41,750 bases of DNA from Apostichopus parvimensis. Its lineage: Eukaryota; Echinodermata; Holothuroidea; Aspidochirotida; Stichopodidae. This document shows positions 1 through 10,900 of this stretch, piece by piece. Position numbers and translations under genes: made by a program. The notes beneath the pieces were generated by a model. That model saw only the letters and a list, made by a program, of their open reading frames with translations. It was not told where the DNA came from and did not search any database. Each line of letters begins with the position of its first letter. The first letter of the stretch is position 1. The stretch is taken from positions 1 to 41,750 of the forward strand of contig KN888650.1 of NCBI GenBank assembly GCA_000934455.1, given 5' to 3'.

Positions 1-230
1 CATCGATCCCAGAAAATACACACACAGCTTGCTACCGTCGGTAATTAGACACTAGTGTACAGTCAGTACATACAGCTGCGGTCAATACCCACAGCACAGT
101 ATACAAACGATACAGCGATGGACATCTCAGGTCCAGCTAAAGATAACAATTAAGGTATCATGTTTCAACAGAAAGTTAACTTTTTCAGAAGGCTGCACAC
201 GGTTTGGGGCGAGTCTTCAATGCCTTTAAA
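1..230. repeat. dispersed repeat, copy 1 (cut by the window edge)
   Basis: This segment is closely similar, in the same orientation, to 2147-2415. Shared landmarks are the palindromic TACCGTCGGTA, the ACACTAGTGTAC stretch, and the end GGGGCGAGTCTTCAATGCC. Relative to copy 2 it lacks about 53 bases after the shared ATCATGTTTCA (near 168). It lies just downstream of the TSEN15 stop codon. No protein similarity, tRNA-like boxes or clear terminal inverted repeats were seen, so the class is unknown. Confidence 0.8.
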
Positions 231-466
231 CTCTCAAGGTTCCATATATAAATATCACGGGTGGTGCATCTTCCCCAAATTTCTTGCCATTTTCATCTTC
301 TTAGCGATCTCACTGTACTTCCCTCGTGGAGATCATTCTCTCTGCAGTTTATAGTCACATCTCATCTCTCCTTCTTTTTTGTAGAGATTCTAGCTCAAGC
401 CTCAAGGTGAGTAATAAAGCAATGTCTGCATCGAACACTGAAATATAAACTCAAAGCAACTTGTCG

Positions 467-2944
467 TCAAGACTTCCCTTTCTTTGTAGAATGCCATCTT
501 TGTCCACCTTTTCTCTTCTTCTGTTTCTGTGTGGTCGACCCATCCTCCTCAAGCTCATCCAGGTTCTTCGGTTGCTGAAGGTGGTTGCTGATATTATAGT
601 AAACAATCGTGGAATCAGTATCTACCACAGCTAGAGTAATCACATGTGCCTTTTCTTCTAGGCTCTTATCTCCATCACCTTCATAATTCTCATTCGTAGA
701 TAGAGGTTTGATGAACTTTAAAAAAGTGTCCATCCTGAAAAGCAAACCGAACATTCTGTCATAGTTTGACACTGTATCTATTTACTATGCAACAGTACAA
801 GTATTCTTTTGGGATTGTCTTTGCAGGGATGTGCTCACACTGGGAGGCACCGGGCGGCTGCGCCCAGCAGTTCTGAATGCCGCCCAGCACAAACAGTATT
901 TTAAACATTTCCGCCCGGCATTTTACCATAACCAAAATCTGGGAGAATACATGGCACAGAATAGGAAAAATAGTACCACCTAAGCATACTTCATGTGCAA
1001 AATTTGTCCAGTGGGGAGGGGGTGCACCACCCATGAGATCCCTCTCCCAGGGTGTGGATCACACTACCGCACAATCAACCCGGCACTCAAATATTCCTGA
1101 GCACATCCCTGTCTTTGTCATCCAAGTATATTTCTGATATTAAATTGATTATATTAAACTTCCTACAGCTGTATATATAGCAATGGCATTAGAGGCAATG
1201 AACACATCATCTGGGAGCTTAGGCCAAGCAAAGTAATCAGGAAACTTCATCAAAGTGGTAAATTTTCATCCAAAATTGTTACTTGCATAGCCATCCTCCT
1301 CAGGGAGAAAGAGCTACAAGCCATTTCACTTACTCTCATCTTTATGTTGCTGCTTATTAAATTGTAAAATAGCTGCCTCCTAGGATGTTTACTTAACGAT
1401 ACTGACATATTATTATTATCATTATTATCAGTCTATTAAAACATTTTTCACCAAGTCTCAATATCTTTTCAGAGATCATTTATCAAGCTACAGAATAGAG
1501 AAAAGCTACACAAATAGGACAAAATTGTTTAATATATACTTAACTGAAAATATAAATATGATTTATGAAAAAGTAACCCAAAACATTGTTTGCTATTTTA
1601 TGATAATTATACACAATTCATAAATCTCAAATTTGCTACAGAAAATCTTGTCACTAAATTATTTCCATTCTTTAATTATGAGGTAAGTAATATGAGCACT
1701 TTACCTTTCCACACTGATCTCCTCTTGAGCCAGGACAGGTAAGACTATTTTCATGTTAGCCTTCTTCACTGGTTTCCCGGTAATGTAAACCATTTGTAAT
1801 TCTTGGCAAGGATGAACACTGACATTCCACCAAGTTTTAGCTGTAAAGAAAAACGAATCACGTAGTAAAGATGTCAAGAGAAGAAAAAAATTTGAAGTAG
1901 AAATACAAAAGCTTTATACTTTAATACACGAGATACAAAAGATTCCAGTAAAGAAAGGAATTTCACGGGTAACGAGTATCAAAGTAATGGCAATAATTAT
2001 TAGAAAACAATAGTCTCAATCTGCATCTACAGAAATACAAAACAACCTTGCATAATTGTTTGGAAACTTTGTAAATGCCATTTTGTACAATGCATGGATA
2101 TTATCAATGAACTATTAAAGGGTGTGAATGAGGTGTTAGACACTCCCATCAATCCCAGGAAATATGCATACAGCTTGCTACCGTCGGTAATTAGACACTA
2201 GTGTACAGTCAATTTATACAGCTGCGATCAATACCCACAACACAGTGTACATAGCAGCTATGGACATCCAGGTCTAGATAAAAGATAACAAGGTATCATG
2301 TTTCATTACTGTCTGCATTTTGTAGCGACAAGAAAAAAACTTCACTTGCAAGCAGCGGAAAGTTAACTTTTTCAGAGGGTGGCACATGGTTTGGGGCGAG
2401 TCTTCAATGCCTTTAATTCCTACAAACATTGGTTGTTGCAGGTTTGGTGTAGGCCTCTACTGTAACTACTGTAGATGCAATTCCAAAACACAGAATTTAC
2501 TCCCCTGACATATTTTGTTTCATAAAGATTGCTCAAAATTTCCCAGTCAATTTCATATCATTAATTTCCCTAATATTTTGGTGAATGTACTTTCTGATGC
2601 AATTTCTTTATTAATATTAACAGACTAGACTTGTTTCACAACATATATTTTTCTTGCCTAACTGCGACAATAAGATTTTGTTTTACTCCATATTTAAGTA
2701 TATGATTTTATCCTTCAAATGGACACTGTTTGTGGAAGATTGATTAACATACTGTACTATCACACAATATAAAAAGCTTGTTAGAATATACTTCTACTAC
2801 GGTATATAACTGTCTCACATGCAGGATACAATCTATTGGAAACAATTTGAAAAAGTCATCACCTTCACACAGATCCAAGTAGGCTGTAAATGCTGCATGA
2901 ACACGGACTCTTCCGTCAAAGCCCCATTCCTTCATCTCTTCCAG
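467..2944 (-). CDS. TSEN15: tRNA-splicing endonuclease subunit Sen15 (5' end missing)
   Basis: This is a structural subunit of the nuclear tRNA-splicing endonuclease, which excises introns from pre-tRNA; in that complex TSEN15 pairs with a catalytic subunit and is itself non-catalytic. Three minus-strand exons are visible: 2944-2863, 1840-1705 and 734-467. They join in phase to 161 codons plus a TGA stop. The first exon reads LEEMKEWGFDGRVRVHAAFT and continues AYLDLCEA, matching the family's YVAFLVYLDL helix. The second begins KTWWNVSVHPCQELQMVYIT. The third contains HVITLAVVDTDSTIVYYNIS, the most conserved block of the fold. The tail is basic (QKQKKRKGGQRW). Splice sites are standard (GAAG|gtgatg, AAAG|gtaaag, ttttcag|G). 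The N-terminal exon with the start codon was not found. A spliceable segment at 4168-4077 ends in phase with 2944 but shows no family similarity. Introns carry a dispersed repeat and a small transposon. Identity is strong; the gene model is partial. Confidence 0.85.
818..1117. mobile_element. 288-bp inverted-repeat transposon with 6-bp TSD (MITE)
   Basis: The element spans 824-1111 and has perfect 14-bp terminal inverted repeats, CAGGGATGTGCTCA (824-837 and 1098-1111). It is flanked on both sides by TCTTTG (818-823, 1112-1117), the apparent target-site duplication. It sits in the last intron of TSEN15. Its interior is GC-richer than the surroundings and contains small GGGCGG/CCGCCC hairpins near 850-890. 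No transposase frame is present, so it is non-autonomous. The CAG terminus recalls hAT elements, but those usually duplicate 8 bp. Confidence 0.75.
2147..2415. repeat. dispersed repeat, copy 2
   Basis: This is the fuller copy of the repeat at 1-230, in the same orientation, within the TSEN15 intron between 1841 and 2862. The two copies align from CATC(A/G)ATCCCAG to TCTTCAATGCCTTTAA with scattered substitutions. Copy 2 keeps an extra block of about 53 bases around 2306-2360. The divergence suggests old insertions of one family rather than a recent local duplication. Confidence 0.8.
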
Positions 2945-5450
2945 CTGGAAAAGAATTGATCTCACTGTTTATTGTGATTTAACGATATATTATACTCACA
3001 TTCATAAAAATGACTTCACTTAATGTGAATGAAAAAACCAAAAAACATGATAAGAATAGACTTCTTTATTTGAGTATATCAGTTATCACTTAGCATCTTA
3101 CCTACTCTCCACAGTTTGTGCACAAGTAAGTTTCCCCTCACAATTTGTACGACCAGAAGCCGAGGGTATATTACAATTTAAAAGGCTCATTCACTGCAAG
3201 CTACTGACAAACTTATGATCAGGTACAGCAGAGGTGCTGTTTCATAATACAGTTATTATGTCATTAATTATTAATTAAGTTTTAATTAAATATCATCATT
3301 AATGAAGTGCCCATGGGTTCAAGTGATGGATGTTCAGTATGTTATGAAAATAAACAAGGGAGGGAACTTTACTAAGAAACCCTACTTGCCAGTTCTGTAT
3401 GAAAATAATTTAATGGTGACGAGCATTTGGGCTGACATTCTCCTTGACTTAATCAGACAAGCTGTAACTCTTCTGTGTGAACATTTTTCTAGGAACTTCT
3501 GCTAGGGACAGTTCTCGATTCCCTACAGCCCACCCAGGCCCGTAGCCATGCCAGGACACGGGGGGGGGGCTTTACCCACCCCCATACAGGCTATTGTGCC
3601 CTCCCCCCTCCCCCCTCCCCTCACAATCTGTGCCACTATGTGTACAAAAACTTCACAAATTACAGGACAGGAGTATTGTGACTGTAAGTGCCGCCCTGCC
3701 CCTACTAGTATTTCCGGGTTACATGTCCAAGCCTACCCTGGTAAGAAAATAGTCAAGAAGCTTGGTGTAGCTTCATCATTGGACATTATTTTGCCTATTT
3801 ACCCAAAGTGGAAGAGTTGTGCCATTGCTATATACCGATCCAGCTGCCAGGCAAACAACATGATGCAATTTCTCATTTGCCTGGCAGGGAAAAAGATGTA
3901 GAAACATGTTCCAAGTCATACTGTCATATCTAAATAAAGCAAGTCTGAAGTCTAAAGAAGTCTACATACAGATACCAATTTGCAGCCTGGAGGTAGTAAC
4001 GTTAGTATACTGGTATATAGTTATGGCTTCTTATGAATAGCAAGTATCTATAGACTTTACTAAAAAATACCCTCACCTCTTCCTTCTGCAACAATCTTCC
4101 ACTTCCTATGTGCTTTCTAATTACAAGTTGTTCCTTATAGTACCGTTGTTGTACATTGTTGATCTTATCTGCAAATGCCACAACATGCAAAAGTGTTTGT
4201 GTTGGATAAAATTTTTTGTACAATTTTTGAAGGACTAGCCTAGCTCAGTTTGGCAGCTACTCAGTTTTTCTTTGAAAACTATCGTGTAACCTAGAAACAA
4301 TGATCATGTTAAAACTGTGTTTGTATCAATAGTGGACTTGGCAAAAGGTGTACTCGATCTGCACTCGGTAATGTTCAATGGACTTGTAGCAAGTAGAGCG
4401 CTTTAAGTAATTACCACACTAAGGCATGCGCCAGTGATATTGGCAAAACCAAGGGAAAGGAAAATGGAAGCAAGTCTGGCGTAGGGTGTGCCTCAGTGTA
4501 AACTACAGGTATTACTCAGTGTGAACGGCAAAGTTGTGCATTATGCAAATAAGATGTGAATAAACATATATTGACGAATAGCCACAATGTGAGTAAATTT
4601 CGTACAACCAGTACCCTAACAAATTCAAAGCTAGTTAACATAGCTGAATGTTTAAAAGTACATATGACAGATTTGCCGACTTTCATAAAATTTGCCACTA
4701 AACTACATAAATCAATTCATACGAACCACAGGATGGTCTGTGTACCAATTTAAACGTTTGCCACCTCCAGGAGTGGTCATTATTGATCCTTGCTTCTTTT
4801 CGTTGAGAGTTTTTACTTTTATTTTGATTGCTGGATGCACAACAATAAATAATACGCCTTGCACAGAAATGGATTTCTGCCCTATTTGCAGCTTACTCTT
4901 AGTGGTTCTTGTATTATTTGAGTGACACAAAACTTCATTTCATGTACAACCAGTTTCACGAAAGTATAAGAAACAGCGGTTGTTGAAGAAAGAATTTGGT
5001 GTTATTGTCACACAGTAACTGTTACGCATAGAGCTACAGCTTGTCATAATATTGGCGGTTTTGATGAGGGTTTCCATTTCATCGCAGGCCATCAATATTC
5101 CCGTGGATAACTTCAAGTATCGCAAATATAATCATATGGTCAAAAATGATGTTTTGTCGCAGTTGTGGTCGAGGCTACAGTTCGCAAAATCGGTTTATCA
5201 GTAACGTTAGGCCAGTAATAAAATGTGTGTTACGAGTGAGTGTCTCGAATACCTCACATGAGTTGCGCCGTTCATTTCATAGAACTAAAGCTCACGGTAA
5301 GATTTCAATCATACGATGTGTATAGGATACTGGATATTGTTGCCAAGTTATCATTCTTATATTTTCATATCATGCCGTTTGCGACGACATTATTCCTAGA
5401 AATTATACTAGCGTTAGCGTAGCCTAAAACAATAGTAGTACTAGTAGCAT
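2945..5450. other. no confident gene; probable 5' side of TSEN15 and COQ4
   Basis: No exon here could be tied to a known protein. The stretch holds low-complexity G and C runs at 3560-3570 and 3600-3622. A segment at 4077-4168 on the minus strand has good splice signals on both sides (TTTGCAG|AT and GAG|gtgagg). Because TSEN15 runs leftward and COQ4 runs rightward, the unseen first exons of both genes, and possibly a shared promoter, could lie here. Confidence 0.4.
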
Positions 5451-6548
5451 GCTTACCAGTCAAAACGTCCCTTTACCAAAACGTCCCCGTACCAAAACGT
5501 CCCCGCTTTTGGTCAAAACGTCCCCGCTTTTGGTCAAAACGTCCCCGTTGGTCAAAACGTCCCCGTTGGTCAAAACGTCCCCGTAAGTCAAAACGTCCCA
5601 GTCTATCGCATTCATTCACAGTTGTGAATATATATTAATTTTAAGTTATAATTTGGCTAAGTTATCGGCATGCAAGTTGGATTACAGGCGCTAAATAAAT
5701 CATGAAGGACTATATCGTTTAATTATATTTGGTATGAAAAAGGTATACGCTATATGTTTTTCAGTGAATTAAGGAATTAAGGAAGTTCTACAACAAGAAT
5801 GTAAATAGTAAAAAATCCTTGCAAAATGACTTAATTACGTCTATTTTACTTTTGATTTCGGAAATTTTGGTCAACAATTACATAACATTGAGATGATATT
5901 CATATTCCAGATGATATAAACTTTTGAAATATAATCGTGAAATGTGTTGTAGCTTGGTCATGTACTTCTTTTCTTGAGCGCATATGTGGGAAATGTCTCT
6001 GGGGATGGGGGAGGGGGTTGAAAAGTTGCTTCATATCGACATTTTTGAACATTGCAAAGAGCCCATGTGCTACTAGGAAAATCATATCACTTTCATCCAG
6101 CTAGCCTGTCTCGCATATTCCAAAAGTAACTTGTTGTACATAAACAAAAAAAAAAATCTGTTTTATTCCCTTCCCTCAATATCGTATTCATTCAGAAACC
6201 AAATCGTGTTTAAAAAAATCCTATTACCCTACAGCCCTCTTGCATTCCCTTTTCTATTTATATTATCTTACCTCAGAAAATTATACTCAAAAATGTTTCC
6301 GCCCTCACAACCGGCACTTCCCACTCCTAAAAACTGTGTTTTCAACCTAAACTATACTTATCCTTACTCTTTGATTCAAACTAAAAACATCCACACTTGC
6401 ATTCCAACTGATTATAAAAGCAGGGACATTTTGACTCACGGGGACGTTTTGACTGCGGGGACGTTTTAGTAAAAAGTGGGGACGTTTTGGTCTTAAAAAA
6501 GCGGGGACGTTTTGGTAAAGGGACGTTTTGACTGGATACCAGTAGCAT
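5443..6548. mobile_element. 1.09-kb DNA transposon with tandem-repeat terminal arms
   Basis: The element is about 5451-6540, flanked by 8-bp direct repeats AGTAGCAT (5443-5450, 6541-6548); a ninth base, G, also matches. Its ends are inverted repeats identical over 34 bp (5456-5489 against 6502-6535). Each arm is a short array of a CAAAACGTCCCC-type unit, about eight units on the left (5456-5601) and about six inverted units on the right (6422-6540). The centre is AT-rich with no recognisable transposase, so it is non-autonomous. An 8-9 bp duplication with arrays of subterminal motifs fits several superfamilies (hAT, Mutator-like, Zisupton-like); none is assigned. Confidence 0.85.
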
Positions 6549-6796
6549 GATGGGCTCATAATTGACGCACTTAAGGATTTGATCAACGATGTCGATCAAG
6601 GAAAAACCTAAATCACAGAAATGTATGTGTTTTTTATATGTGTGGTTCCTCAGAAATGTAATGATCTCAAAATATTTATTGTTCTGTGCATATACAACGT
6701 ACAATTGAGCAGAGTTCTTTAAAGTTCTTTCATACCCCTAAATTGACACATGTCCTCGATAAGCTAACTGTAACTTTTGTGTAAGTATACATCAAT

Positions 6797-7356
6797 TGAC
6801 TCCAGACCTGTCAACCTGTTTGACCCCAAAATAGGGAGAATAACATTTTTTAGGACCAAAAAATAGGGAGAACAAGGGGAAAATAGGGAGGTTGGTAATT
6901 TTCAACTGAAATGATATAAATACTCCTAAATAAGTATTCTCAACTTATGCAATACAGTGAGAGAATCATCCAATCAGTGTTTCTTGTTGTAGTTTACAGC
7001 AGCTTGCTTCGCTTTCTACAGGGTTTCTTTAGTAGGCTTCCATTTGAAACAGGGAACAGTGGACTCTGGGTACTGTGACTTCATGGCTAGTATGCTAGAT
7101 AGAGTCCCATCAAGCTTAGGACATGACCGACTGTCTGTCTTGTTCTTGCGAACTACACTGAATAGCCTTTACTGTTCAGCGTTACTGTGGGGAATTACTA
7201 AGCATAGGACTCATTGTTGGCTATTTTCAGAAATGTCGCAAGTGATGAAACATTAAAAAACCGGGAGAATAGAATATGAAACCGGGAGGCCGGGAGATTC
7301 GGGTAAAAGCCGGGAGTCTCCCGGTAAAACCGGGAGAGTTGACGGGTCTGTGACTC
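6797..7356. mobile_element. 548-bp inverted-repeat transposon with 6-bp TSD (MITE)
   Basis: The ends 6803-6815 and 7338-7350 form a 13-bp inverted repeat CAGACC(T/C)GTCAAC with one mismatch. They are bordered on both sides by TGACTC (6797-6802, 7351-7356). GGGAGAATA-like motifs recur in direct orientation inside both ends. The right arm carries the near-palindrome CCGGGAGTCTCCCGG. No transposase is encoded. It lies in the COQ4 upstream region, possibly in its first intron. Confidence 0.7.
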
Positions 7357-7999
7357 TGAATGCTGTTTGCTATGTTCTGAGTCCCTAAGATCAGACATGT
7401 CAGGTCCCAGAGAGTAGTGGTATCATGCTGACGTAATATTGGTTATTTTTAGGGAGTAAGATTTCCAAATCCCCCCCCCCCAAAAAAGTGCAAAACTAGG
7501 GGGAGGGTGTAACAAGCTTAAAAAATTGCCAGAGTGAATGAGGGAATTAACGGCATTATAGGCAATGAAACCAGCCTAGTGTTACTTGGCATGTTAACTA
7601 ATTTTGCCTACTGTGGTAAACATACTGTATGTATAGTGGCACTGATTTTGTAGCTGTTGAAAGTCATATTGTAACCAGTTGTTGGCAATTCTAATCCAAA
7701 CTGCCTGAGCAACAAAATATGCAAAATTTGATACAATGAAGGGGAAAATTACAAATTTTGTATTCTGGGTCACAAATTATGATCACCATTTATTAAAATC
7801 TTTTGTAGACATTGAAGCTAGTGAGAAGCCACATCATTCTACTGTATGTTACTATAGAGATCACTCGCCAGTTTCATTTGATACAAACCACAAATTTTGC
7901 TTGTGTATTACTGTACTTATCACAGTAGAAATGAAAAAACAAAGTTGGAGGTCTGAACAGATGATTATTAATAGATAATATAATATCTGTACATTTCAG

Positions 8000-10900
8000 T
8001 TCAATGTTCAGCACCTGGTGTTTTCAATAATGATGACTGGTTTCAGAGTGAAGATAGCAAACTTTACAAAACCCATCGACCAACCACTTATCTTCAAAAG
8101 GCCCTTCTGACAGTGGGTTCTGCATTTATGTCAATTTATGACCCATACAGACATGGTGAGTATTTAGATGTGTCACAAGTTTATCAATTCAAAATAAATT
8201 TTACTATGAATACTGTAATCATAAGATACATCATGTATATTTGCCTTCATCATGCCAACTTTACAGTAGCTTGGTAAATAGTAATGCATTACCCCCCTGT
8301 TTGTCCAACATATACTGTTTAATCAGATTATAAAGTTTTACTCTTGATGATAAAGCACAAAACAGTTTTTTAAATGCAATTGCTGTTCACTTTGCCTTTG
8401 GTTAGAATACCAGCATCAAAATGGAATTCAGATAGCCCTTCAGAGTAATCCCCTATTGTCTATCCAGCACAACACAAATGGGATGGGTCAAAAAAATGGT
8501 AACTGTTGTTGACACTTATTTACATTTTCCAGCTGCTGGGTGATTAAGGAAATGTGTCGTTTCATTTGTCCAGCAGCCAGAAAATAAACATGGGCGCTAA
8601 TCCATATTTGTCTGGCTGCCCATTGACTAACATGACACATTCATGTTTTCTATAACTGCTGGATGAATAGTGCAAACATTAGTCCAGGCTATTCTTCTGC
8701 CAGAGTAATAAATTTGGTGGATTCCTTTGAGGGCATCGTTCATCTATGCCTCATTTTTTCAGCTGCTGAGTGAATTCATGGAGTGTTTTTGTCAGGAATG
8801 TTTAGGAATGCTTTAGGTAATACCGAACCGAGGTAATTTATGATACCGAACCGAGGTAATTTGTAAACTTAAAAAAGTTTGGAAGGTCAAACTTTGCAGT
8901 GAGTATTGAGGAATTTATGAATAACCAAGCTTAAATATGTACCTCGTGCTGCAATTTGTTTTTATTATTTGATTATGTATCATACAGTATTATATTCTTT
9001 GGTGAAACTTGAAAGACTGAACTATGCTGTAGAACTCAAAGAGCATATAGTCAGAAAGTGGCGTAACTGATCATATTGTTGGAAGAACTGGTCAAAATTG
9101 AACAAAATAAGAACCTTTTATCGTTGTATTGACAGCTGTAAATGTTCCTTCTGTTTTCTAGATATGGTTGCGGTGCTAGGTGAAACAACAGGTTATTTGG
9201 CACTAAAAAGGATTCATTCACAAATGATTAATCACCCAGAGGGTCAACAGATATTGAGGTAAAAACAAATGGAACATTTAGATGAATTGATTAAATTTTA
9301 TTGTATTGTGATGCAGCCAGAATATTAGGCATTGTCTAGCGCAAAACTCATTTTTGTCTTGAAGCCCTTTCAGCATTACATGATATGTAAGTCCTGCTTG
9401 TTATAGGATTTTTTTTTTTTTTTAATCGATAGTTTTGCAGTCACTATTTTGATTCAATTTCCACCAGTCCCAATCCAACTGTATTAGAACAGTGATAAAA
9501 ATGAGAATTTTAAAGCAATGATTTTGTTTCCTTAATTGAAATGATTATATAACCTTGCAAAATATGCAGAGTGTGAATGGGACGTTACTTTTCGTTGATC
9601 AAATAAGTACATCAATATTGCAGTGATTTCAGTGGCATTAGCAAAGAAAAAGGAGAAAAGTCAAAGTTTAAGACAGTTTTGTGTGTTAAGCATCTGTATA
9701 AATCATTGAAAATGAGCAAAGTATGTATGTATTTTAGATCCTCCTACAAGCAGGAACTCGCGAAGAAGCCTCATTGGCTTTAAAGCCGCAAGCTGACCGA
9801 AGTCAAGTCTTTTAGATTCATATTTAACATCCATGAATTGTCAATTGTCAACAACTCTGTAACTGGACGACATACATTAATCTTGGAGTGACTTGAACTA
9901 GGATCCTTATGATTGGAAGGCACCGGCATTAACCACTGAGCTAACACTCCAAGTGTTACACTTCAAGTAAAACAAGCATGAAGATGGAACTTTGATCAAT
10001 AATAATAAAAAAAGATGGAACTTTGATCTATGTGCTTAATGTTACTTCCTTTCTATGATATGTTTGTTTTATTGCTGTAGATCTGTTTTCTCTTAACAGC
10101 CTAATATATCTTTCCCTTCTTTGCATCTCAAACTGTCAGAGAGAGACCAAGAATCAACACTCACACTGTGGATATGGACCTCCTGGCACAGTTACCGGAA
10201 GGAACCCTTGGGAGAGAATATCAGAGGTTTATGACGAAAAATGTATGTATTCATTTCATTGCACTTGTTCCTTGATAGTCCTGCTTGCTGAGAAGCAGCA
10301 AATAAATACATTTTTTTTTTTATGGTTTCTGAAAGAAATATGTATTAAGTAGTAAATATTAAAACCCTATTACAGTGTTTTAGAAGATAGCCAATCCTAC
10401 ACCAGGGAAATAGAAACAGGTTTCTTGGTCTGGAATGCTTGGTCAAATGTCAAAACGTCAAAGGCAGTCTCATTTTTCTAAACAAATAGCTAGGAGAAAT
10501 AAGTCAGGACATTGTTTGTGACTTTCATCATTTCTTTGAGTTATTTACTGCCATCCACAACTCTACCTCATCGGTAAAGAAATATAACTAAGTTAATCTG
10601 AGGCATTTGTCTGTGAAAGAATCTTTTGCACTGGATGAATTCACAGTTATTTGCTCTCCATGGGGTTTGAAATTATTGAAACATTTCATGAACTGACATG
10701 ATGTCAAAGGTCAAACATATCCTGTACCGATAGTACATATGGAATGTTTAAATAAAAAATTCTGGCAAGGATATAGTCAAGTGACGTAAAGATGATTTCT
10801 TCCCATATTTATTCTAATTTGGAATGCTCTTCATTAATTGTGTAACATGAGTTTACTTTCAGCATACAAACTTGACTTTGGGTATGTGCCCTTGTTTGCT

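Noticed and set aside
3520..3622. CCCGTAGCCA motif next to G runs, reminiscent of transposon ends seen in marine invertebrates
   Set aside because: No matching inverted end was found nearby, so it cannot be supported as an element.
5258..5296. ATG segment with a strong GT donor (ACG|gtaaga) as COQ4 exon 1
   Set aside because: It ends in phase 0, whereas the exon at 8000 needs one carried base; the peptide does not resemble a mitochondrial presequence. It could still be part of a multi-exon 5' end.
5456..5601. Regularly spaced short repeats resembling a CRISPR array
   Set aside because: Spacers are only a few bases long and the array has an inverted partner at 6422-6540 flanked by a target duplication, so it is a transposon arm in a eukaryotic genome.
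8004..8030. ATG inside the first readable COQ4 exon as the start codon
   Set aside because: It is out of frame with COQ4 and meets a TAA after eight codons.
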